56,365 nt of DNA from JBLHKS01 sp047620505 (lineage in GTDB: Bacteria; Verrucomicrobiota; Verrucomicrobiia; Verrucomicrobiales; DEV007): the NCBI GenBank assembly GCA_047620505.1, contig JBLHKS010000020.1:1-56365 (forward strand), in the 5' to 3' direction. The translations under genes were made by a program, and so were the position numbers. Shown one piece after another: positions 45,516 through 52,081 of the stretch. Every line of letters starts with the position of its first letter. Within the stretch, counting starts at the first letter, position 1. The notes beneath the pieces are model-generated. The model was not told the DNA's origin. It did not search any database and saw only the letters and a list, made by a program, of their open reading frames with translations.

Positions 45516-48500
45516 TTACGGATTCGAAGTGATCACATCCGCTTTGCGCAGGATGATTTCGCGGCCGTCTTCTTCGAGATAAAGGTAACCCCGACGCAAC
45601 GTCTCCACGATTTTGGTGACGTTTTTGGGGCGATCGCTTTTCGTTTCAACGATCTTGATCAGGCGGCGACTCTTGAGGTCAATCCGGTGCCCGGCATCAA
45701 AATCGAACGGTCGCACCGACTGATTTCGCAGGGTATCGAACAGCGCTTCACGCAGCGTGCCCATCTGATCGGCGATGTCGCGCTCGCCCGGTTGATCCGA
45801 ACGACGATATTTCGCGATCAGATCCTCGAGAAGGTCGATCCGCCGCAGCAGCTCGGACGCGAAAACCTGGATCGTTCCAGATTCCGGCGACGTCGCGTTC
45901 AAAAGCGTCTCCTGGCGATCCTGAAGAAGCGATGTGCGTTCCTCGAGTTTTTCCAGGTCCCTCTCTTTCGTTTCGACCTCTTCTCCAACGGTCTGAAGCC
46001 GATCTGACTTGGCCTCCAGTTCGCGGATCCGGTGCAGCAGCTGCTCCTCGCGTTCTTCGAAATCCCTGACTTCGTCCTGGCGTTTTTCCAGCTCCGAAGT
46101 CGCACGCCCGATCGCCCCCTGCTTATCTTCAACTTCCCGCGTCAGCGCCGAAATCTGCTCAGCACGTTGGTTCGCCTCCTCAATGTCTTTGAGCTTCGTC
46201 GCGAGCTCGTCTTCGGCGTGTTTCCGCTTCTTCCCAAGCTCTGAGATTCGACTGAGTTGCGAGTCTTCCATTTCGCGTTGCTCAGACGTCGTTGAATCAA
46301 CGTTAGTCCGGATCGACCGCAGCGAACCCTCAAGATCCCGCAACTCTCGAGCGCCAAGATCGATTCGCTCGCGCAACGACCGCTCGGAAGCTTCCAACCG
46401 ATCGACCTCGACCTTCGTCTGGCGATGAGCCTCGTCAGCTTTGAGCCGCTGAGCCTCGATGTCTTCGTTGAGCAGCTTGACCGTCTCGTGGGATTGATCG
46501 ATCTGCTGGTCCAGATTGTCGAGCTCCGCCCGCTTGTCGCGCAGCCACTTCTCGTGCTGTTCTTTCTCTTCTCGTAAGCCGCCCTTGGCCTTGATCAACT
46601 CGTTATTGCGCTCGTCGACCATGTCGCGCAGTTCCTTGAGGTGGTTCGTCAGCTCATCGACGTTTTTGCGTTTGTTAGCCAGCTCGCGGTCTCGTCCATC
46701 AAGCTCTGAAGCGATTTTTTCCTTCTCCAGCTCGATGTCTTTGACTTCCTGAAGCGTTTTTTTGCAGCGGTCCTCCTGCTCCGTCAGCTCGATCTCGCGT
46801 TCGCGAATCTTCGCCCTCGTATCGTCCAAGGTCGCTTCGACCGATCCATATTCGGACTTGATCAGTTTCAGAGTGCTCTGCTCGCGCTCGCGATCGGTCT
46901 GAACTTTCTGCAACTCCGCTTTAGCAGCTGCTCGCGCATCTTCGCGTTTCTCCTTCTCGTCCGAGAGGAGTTCTCGCTCCGAATTCAGGTCGAGTCGAGT
47001 CTTCGACATCGCTTCCTGCAACGTCTTCAGCTGATCTTCGACCCTCTTGATCTCGGTCTGCTTCTTCTCGTGATCTTCGTCAATCCGAGCGCAAACCACC
47101 GTAATCTCTTTGATGTGCCGCTCGCTCTCGTCAATTTCATGACGCAGATCCTTCGCTTGCAGTTCGAGCTTGTTGCGATCCTCCCGGATCTCAGCAACCT
47201 CGGCCTTGCGCTCCTCCATCGTCGATTCCTGCTCGGCGACCTCGTCCCGCAAATCCTCAAGCCGCTCCAACTCTTCTCTGTGAACGCTATCGAAATCTTC
47301 GACATCCGCCTTCGATCGGGCGAGCTTCTCGGTCAGGCGCATGACCTGATCAGAAGTCGACCTCAGCCGGCCATCTTTGATCGTCAACTCGTCGTCCAGC
47401 TCATCGATCCGATCCTGAATTCGTCGACGCGAGCCTGACAAATCATCGGCCAAGGCAACGACATCCTTGTTCGTCTCCTCAAGCCGCGAACGCTCCTTGC
47501 GGGCTGTCCCGATTTTCTCTTGGATCTCCGTCAGCTGCTTTCGATTGGTCTCAATCTCGGTGCGCAGCTTCTTCGATTCATCAAGGCTGTCCTTCGCCGT
47601 CAGCAACGCCTCCTCGGTCTCGGTCAGCACCGCGGCTTTCTTCTTCGCCTCAACCTCAAGCTCCTTGATTTCGGTCTGGAGTCCTTCTCGCTTATCAGCG
47701 TAGGAATCCATTTCTTCCCGGACCTCCTTGGCCATTTCTTCGGCGTGATCGCGCTCCTGCTGCGCCTTCGTTTGAGAAGACAAAAGCCCGTCTAACTTTT
47801 TCCGCTCTCCGTTGAGATCCTTGCGAAGTTGGAAGAGCTCCGAATTATCCCGCTCAAACGCGCCTTTCGCGTCCTCGAGATCATTCTTCGAGCGAATCGC
47901 CGCCGCTTCGGCCTCGTCCCGCTGGTTTTCGAACTCCTGAATCTCGGTCCGCAACTTCTGCCGTTCTTCGGCGAGTTCGTCCCGCTTCGTCCGCATCTCG
48001 TCGTAGACAACCCGGAATTGGTCGGCCTTTTTCTCCGCGACCCCCGACTTCTCTTCGGCTTCCCGGCGCTGAGATTCCAACGCCCGAGCTTCGCCCTGCA
48101 GCCGGTCGCGGCCCTGACGAAGTTGAGTCTGCTCACCCTTCAGATCGATGATTTCGTCGCTGATTTCCTGACGTTGCGCAAAAGCGAGGTCCCGATCCTT
48201 ACGAGCATGCTCGATCTCGTCCTGGATCACGTGGTGTTCGTCCCAGAGCTCGTTGATTTTGGTTTCAACCTCGCGTCCCTCCGACGAAGTCTGAGTCAAT
48301 CGCAACTCCCGCCCGCTCAACGTCCGCAAAGTCTTGCGAGTCGAATTGATGTCCTCGCGCATCACGGTGAGTTCGCGCTCAGTCGCCGCGATCTCGCCCT
48401 GATCCTTGTCCAGCTGAAGCTTCCGCGTCTCAACCTCACCCTTGAGCTGCTCATTTTCGTCAACCAGATCCGCGTTGATGCTGGCTGACGACTCGATGTC

Positions 48501-49526
48501 GTTTCGGACCTGCTCGAAGCGTTCTTCCTCCTTCTTCAGGCCGGATTCCGTGTCTTTCAGCTCCTGATTCAGCCGCTCAAGCTCCTTGCGGCGCTGGGTG
48601 ATTTCCCGGTCGTGCTTGTCTCGAGTCTGCGCGTGCGCGGCGAGTTTTTCCTCGATGCTGACCAAATCTTTTTCGCGTTTCGCCAGCTGAGCCTCGAACT
48701 CCCGCATCTGCGAATTCCGGCGCTTGAGCTCCTCGTGCTCAATCTGCATCGCCTCGATCTCACGACGCATGCTGTCCTGTTTCTTAGCCGCTTTGGAGAG
48801 CTCCGCCAGCTGCTGACGCACCAGTTTCAACTGAGCCGTCTTCTCAGCCAGGTAGGATTCCAGCGCTTCAATTTTCTTCTCCCTCTTCTCGATCCCGCGG
48901 TTCGCCAGACGATCTCGCCAGGACAAATCCCGAGAATCCCCGCCATCATTTGAGCCAGCAGCTGCTGACGGAGCGGTTCTCCCTTCAGCCCCGGTCGCTT
49001 TGACCCGCAGCTCAGCGATTTCCGCCTGCGCCGCCTTAACTTTGTCCTGCAATTCCGACACCGGAGCCCCCAACCCATTTTCACCATCGAGGCGCTTGTC
49101 CAGATCCCCCATCTTCCCGCCCGTCATTTTGCGGTCCGTCAGGGTGTGGGAAAGAGTCTTGGCCAGCGGATTCGCCGTCGGACGCCGCTTGGCCCCGACG
49201 CGCGGTGGTTTCATCGGCGCGACCTTTGGAGCATCCGGCCCCTGATCGACTGTCGCTTCCAGAATTCCGAAAATGATCACGTCACCCGGCTTAACCTTAT
49301 TCCGTTTGGCCTTCTTGCCGTTGACGGTGGTGCCGTTGTGAGAGTCCTGATCGACAATTTCGTAATCGCCGTTGTCGAGCCGCTGGAACTCCGCGTGGTA
49401 ACCGGAAACGTAACTGTCCGGGATCACAATATCGTTATCGGTCCGTCGTCCGATCCGCATCACGGGTTGATCGATGATGTGGGTCGAAGAATCGCCGTCT
49501 TCGTACTTAATAATCAGTTCAAGCAT
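45516..49526 (-). CDS. FHA-domain giant coiled-coil protein with GrpE-like C-terminus
   Basis: 1,336 residues from ATG 49526 (MLELIIKYED); the frame extends 27 residues further. FHA domain, residues about 1-95: RIGRRTDNDIVIPD, SGYHAEF and DSHNGTTVNG give the phosphothreonine-binding Gly-Arg, Ser-x-x-His and Asn-Gly residues. A linker (100-200) is rich in Pro and Lys. About 1,000 residues of near-continuous coiled coil follow. The last 100 residues resemble GrpE: helical LREALFDTLRNQSV, FDFDAGHRID (compare FDP..HEAV), then VTKIVETLRRGYLY and GREIILRKADVI (compare VVEVLxKGYxxGDRVLRPAxVxV). GrpE is the nucleotide-exchange factor for DnaK, and the next gene is an Hsp70. The protein could be a phospho-dependent scaffold that delivers exchange activity. 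Confidence 0.8.
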   Translation of the reverse strand: MLELIIKYEDGDSSTHIIDQPVMRIGRRTDNDIVIPDSYVSGYHAEFQRLDNGDYEIVDQDSHNGTTVNGKKAKRNKVKPGDVIIFGILEATVDQGPDAPKVAPMKPPRVGAKRRPTANPLAKTLSHTLTDRKMTGGKMGDLDKRLDGENGLGAPVSELQDKVKAAQAEIAELRVKATGAEGRTAPSAAAGSNDGGDSRDLSWRDRLANRGIEKREKKIEALESYLAEKTAQLKLVRQQLAELSKAAKKQDSMRREIEAMQIEHEELKRRNSQMREFEAQLAKREKDLVSIEEKLAAHAQTRDKHDREITQRRKELERLNQELKDTESGLKKEEERFEQVRNDIESSASINADLVDENEQLKGEVETRKLQLDKDQGEIAATERELTVMREDINSTRKTLRTLSGRELRLTQTSSEGREVETKINELWDEHHVIQDEIEHARKDRDLAFAQRQEISDEIIDLKGEQTQLRQGRDRLQGEARALESQRREAEEKSGVAEKKADQFRVVYDEMRTKRDELAEERQKLRTEIQEFENQRDEAEAAAIRSKNDLEDAKGAFERDNSELFQLRKDLNGERKKLDGLLSSQTKAQQERDHAEEMAKEVREEMDSYADKREGLQTEIKELEVEAKKKAAVLTETEEALLTAKDSLDESKKLRTEIETNRKQLTEIQEKIGTARKERSRLEETNKDVVALADDLSGSRRRIQDRIDELDDELTIKDGRLRSTSDQVMRLTEKLARSKADVEDFDSVHREELERLEDLRDEVAEQESTMEERKAEVAEIREDRNKLELQAKDLRHEIDESERHIKEITVVCARIDEDHEKKQTEIKRVEDQLKTLQEAMSKTRLDLNSERELLSDEKEKREDARAAAKAELQKVQTDREREQSTLKLIKSEYGSVEATLDDTRAKIREREIELTEQEDRCKKTLQEVKDIELEKEKIASELDGRDRELANKRKNVDELTNHLKELRDMVDERNNELIKAKGGLREEKEQHEKWLRDKRAELDNLDQQIDQSHETVKLLNEDIEAQRLKADEAHRQTKVEVDRLEASERSLRERIDLGARELRDLEGSLRSIRTNVDSTTSEQREMEDSQLSRISELGKKRKHAEDELATKLKDIEEANQRAEQISALTREVEDKQGAIGRATSELEKRQDEVRDFEEREEQLLHRIRELEAKSDRLQTVGEEVETKERDLEKLEERTSLLQDRQETLLNATSPESGTIQVFASELLRRIDLLEDLIAKYRRSDQPGERDIADQMGTLREALFDTLRNQSVRPFDFDAGHRIDLKSRRLIKIVETKSDRPKNVTKIVETLRRGYLYLEEDGREIILRKADVITSNP

Positions 49527-49607
49527 TTTCGAAGTCGACTTTGAGGAAAGGGAACGAGAGCTGTGAGAAACACGCTCGTGGGTAGAAAGGGGGGGCTGCG
49601 TGCTCAA

Positions 49608-49792
49608 GATTCAAAATACACTAGAATTCCATAATTGTCAGAACTTTAGATAACTTTTCAAATTATTGCAAGTTTTCTTAGCGCTGAGACGAAAAAATTA
49701 GAATGACGATGTCATTCTGGTAAAGAACACTACAAATCGTAAAAATTTTATGCAAACTGGAAGTTGCAGGCGTTGAAAAAAACTTCAGACGC
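49608..49792. promoter_or_regulatory. AT-rich regulatory region upstream of the FHA/Hsp70 operon
   Basis: About 185 AT-rich bases between the FHA gene and rlmB-like gene. It contains a perfect inverted repeat at 49700-49718 (AGAATGAC, three bases, GTCATTCT), a good size for a dimeric repressor or activator. It does not match the CIRCE operator used by HrcA. Promoter for the minus-strand operon likely lies here. Confidence 0.5.
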
Positions 49793-50413
49793 TCATTTTT
49801 TCGATTTTGCTCGCCTCTGACGGACCACTTCAAACAGGCAGACGCCTGTAGCCACTGAAACGTTCAGACATTCCACGGTGCCTGACATTGGTATCTGGGC
49901 CAGGTGATCGCAGCCCTCGCGAGTCAACCGACGGAGCCCCGTCCCCTCGGCACCGGACACGATTCCGATCGGCCCTGTCAGATCCATATCGAAAAGCATT
50001 TCGTCACCGCTGTCGTCCGTTCCTACCAGCCAGAAACCCGCCTCCTGCAATCGCTTCATCGCTCGCGCCAGATTTGTGACCTGGACAACCGGCGTCACCT
50101 CCGCAGCGCCACAGGAAATCCGGCTGACGGTTTCAGTCACCTTCGCCGAATTGTTTTTCGGCGTCAGAACCGCGATCGCCCCCGCTGCATTCGCCGAACG
50201 CAGACACGCTCCCAGATTATGCGGATCGGTCACCTCATCGAGGACCAGGACGAGCGCCGCCTTCGGCATCCCCTGCTCCAGCTGCTCAAAAAAATCCGCC
50301 TCGCTCAAACGCGCCGGCACGACCTCCGCCGGTGCATGACGATTTTCGCGCGCCTCGCGTCGATTTGAATTCTCACGCGGCTCGCGCCGATTCTTGGAAG
50401 GACGTTGGCTCAT
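49793..50413 (-). CDS. TrmH-family 2'-O-methyltransferase, RlmB-like, short form
   Basis: 206 residues from ATG 50413 (MSQRPSKNRREPR). The SPOUT catalytic domain is present: LVLDEVTDPHNLGACLRSANAAG read in parts, IGIVSGAEGTGLRRLT and MSGTVECLNVSVATGV, the three TrmH motifs that bind SAM in a trefoil knot. RlmB methylates G2251 of 23S rRNA. The N-terminal L30e-like substrate domain of E. coli RlmB (243 residues) is replaced by a short Arg/Asn-rich tail, so RNA binding may differ. It is divergent from the SMP-30-like gene. Confidence 0.9.
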   Translation of the reverse strand: MSQRPSKNRREPRENSNRREARENRHAPAEVVPARLSEADFFEQLEQGMPKAALVLVLDEVTDPHNLGACLRSANAAGAIAVLTPKNNSAKVTETVSRISCGAAEVTPVVQVTNLARAMKRLQEAGFWLVGTDDSGDEMLFDMDLTGPIGIVSGAEGTGLRRLTREGCDHLAQIPMSGTVECLNVSVATGVCLFEVVRQRRAKSKK

Positions 50414-50477
50414 TGCCGGGAAAAGAGCCGTAGCGGTTCCCGGTTGCAAGTCCCGCGAGCGATCCAATCATGAAGTG

Positions 50478-51389
50478 ATGAAAATTACGACCTTCGCCGC
50501 ACTCTTCGCCGTCGCCAGCAGCTGCTACGCTCAGGACATGCCGCTCAGCCAAGTCTTGATCGACGGAGAAGGCTGGGAAATCGTCAGCGAAGGCCATGAT
50601 TTCACCGACGCCTGCGCCAGCGACGCCGAAGGCAATTTCTACTTCACTGACGTCAAAGGCGGACCCGGCATCTATAAAGTGGACACCGATGGCAAAGTCT
50701 CTGTCTGGATCGACAACCTGCCTGGACTCAGCGGAATCCAGTTTGGCCCGGACGGCCGGATCTACGCGTGTCAGGGTAAACTCCAGCGCGTCATCTCGAT
50801 CGCTCCAGGCGAGAAGGAGCCGAAAGTCCTCCTCGAAAACGTTCGCCCGAATGATCTCGTCGTCACCGCGGACGGCGGAATTTATTTCACCCACACCGGG
50901 CCGCAGAAAATCGAATACATCTCGCCAGACGGCAAACATCGCACCGTTCACGAAGGCGATATCGTCCGCCCTAACGGAATCACCCTCTCGCCGGACCAGG
51001 GCACGCTCATCGTGTCTGATCATGGAGGGAAACACGTCTGGGCCTTCCGGATCGAAGAAGACGGCAGCCTCTCGCACCCCTCGCCCTGGATGACTGTCAG
51101 GACCGCCTCGCCCGATTCCGAAGTCAGCCGCGGTGACGGCTCCGCGACCGACGCCTACGGCCGATTTTACGTAACCACCGAAGTCGGAATCCACATGTAC
51201 GACCCGACTGGTAGGCTCGGCGGCGTGATCGCCAATCCCCAGCCACAAGTCGTCAGCTGCGAATTCGGCGGCCCGAATCTCGAATATCTCTACGTAGCAG
51301 GTGCTGACAAAATCTTCCGCCGCAAGACCAAGTCGAAGGGCGTGCTTTTCCAGGATGGCCCGGTGCCGATTTTGCGCTACAAGCCGTGA
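50478..51389 (+). CDS. SMP-30/gluconolactonase-like exported beta-propeller protein
   Basis: 303 residues from ATG 50478; the frame extends 28 residues upstream inside the rlmB-like gene. A signal peptide (1-19, ending CYAQ) is followed by a six-bladed propeller: GNFYFTDVKGGPGIYKVD, PDGRIYACQG, VRPNDLVVTADGGIYFTHTG, RPNGITLSPDQGTLIVSD and FYVTTEVGIHMYDP. The Asn-Asp and Asn-Gly residues correspond to the metal site of gluconolactonases. The lactone substrate is unknown. The palindrome copy at 50516 falls in the signal peptide as Ser-Ser-Cys. Confidence 0.9.
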   Translation: MKITTFAALFAVASSCYAQDMPLSQVLIDGEGWEIVSEGHDFTDACASDAEGNFYFTDVKGGPGIYKVDTDGKVSVWIDNLPGLSGIQFGPDGRIYACQGKLQRVISIAPGEKEPKVLLENVRPNDLVVTADGGIYFTHTGPQKIEYISPDGKHRTVHEGDIVRPNGITLSPDQGTLIVSDHGGKHVWAFRIEEDGSLSHPSPWMTVRTASPDSEVSRGDGSATDAYGRFYVTTEVGIHMYDPTGRLGGVIANPQPQVVSCEFGGPNLEYLYVAGADKIFRRKTKSKGVLFQDGPVPILRYKP

Positions 51390-51407
51390 TGTGATCCAAA
51401 GGGGCTG

Positions 51408-51453
51408 AAAAAAATGTCACGATCCGGGCGGCGCTCCGCGAACCATCGAGCGT
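51408..51453 (+). promoter_or_regulatory. Candidate ECF-type promoter upstream of the sigma factor gene
   Basis: An A-tract (51408-51414) is followed by TGTCACG (51415-51421) and GC-rich spacer before the ATG at 51454. An A-tract plus a -35-like element of this type is common for self-regulated ECF sigma genes. Low confidence, because no second copy is available for comparison. Confidence 0.3.
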
Positions 51454-52065
51454 ATGAACTCGCTCGCCCTGACCATGCCCGGATCGACAACGCCTTCCCG
51501 AACTCAAGAAGAAGCAGCTGCCGCTGACGACTCCGAAGCCGAGGCCCAGCCCCTGAGCGACCGCGCCAGATTTTCCGCTCTGATGCGGGCGAACCACCGC
51601 GAACTCCTCGTCTACGCTCGCGCTCTCACCGGCGATCATCACGGAGCGCAGGACGTCGTTCAAGATTCCTTAGTCGCCGCCTTCGCCAAATTCGCGACCT
51701 TCGACGAAGCCAAAGATTTCGGGGCCTGGGTCCGCGGTTTCATCCGCTTTAAAACCAAAGACTGGTTTCGCCGAAAAGCCAAAACCCCGCCGCCGACCGG
51801 CGATGACGAGCAGATCGGATCGACGCTCGAAAAGTGGCAAACCGCGAAGATAGCCGGAACCGGCTCGGTTTTCGAAGCGCTCGAAAGCTGCCTCAAACTT
51901 CTTCCCGATCGCCTCGGCCAGTCGGTGAAATCCGTTTACTTCAACGATGAGCCGGGGCCAGCAGCTGCTGAGTCGCTCGGCATCAGCGCAGCGTCCCTTC
52001 GCAAGCGGCTCGAACGCGCTCGCGGGCAGCTCCACGCCTGCATCACCCGCAAACTTCAATCCTGA
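51454..52065 (+). CDS. ECF-type RNA polymerase sigma factor
   Basis: 203 residues. Region 2: FSALMRANHRELLVYARALTGDHHGAQDVVQDSLVAAFAKF with the DVVQD core-binding sequence. Region 4: LKLLPDRLGQSVKSVYFNDE, then AAESLGISAASLRKRLERARGQLH, the helix-turn-helix for -35 recognition. The N-terminal 35 residues are an acidic, Ser/Ala-rich extension. The VWA gene starts 16 bases downstream, so the pair is one unit; this arrangement recurs in PVC bacteria. The recognition helix is preceded by PGPAAAESL, again written with the palindrome core. Confidence 0.92.
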   Translation: MNSLALTMPGSTTPSRTQEEAAAADDSEAEAQPLSDRARFSALMRANHRELLVYARALTGDHHGAQDVVQDSLVAAFAKFATFDEAKDFGAWVRGFIRFKTKDWFRRKAKTPPPTGDDEQIGSTLEKWQTAKIAGTGSVFEALESCLKLLPDRLGQSVKSVYFNDEPGPAAAESLGISAASLRKRLERARGQLHACITRKLQS

Positions 52066-52081
52066 CCCATTTCTTAGACCA

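Noticed and set aside
47829..48488. Plus-strand ORF (219 aa) opposite the coiled coil
   Set aside because: Phe/Leu/Arg-rich shadow of Glu/Lys-rich heptads; several similar ones occur along 46-49 kb.
49608..49792. CIRCE heat-shock operator upstream of the Hsp70 operon
   Set aside because: The inverted repeat present (AGAATGAC/GTCATTCT with three bases between) does not match TTAGCACTC-N9-GAGTGCTAA.
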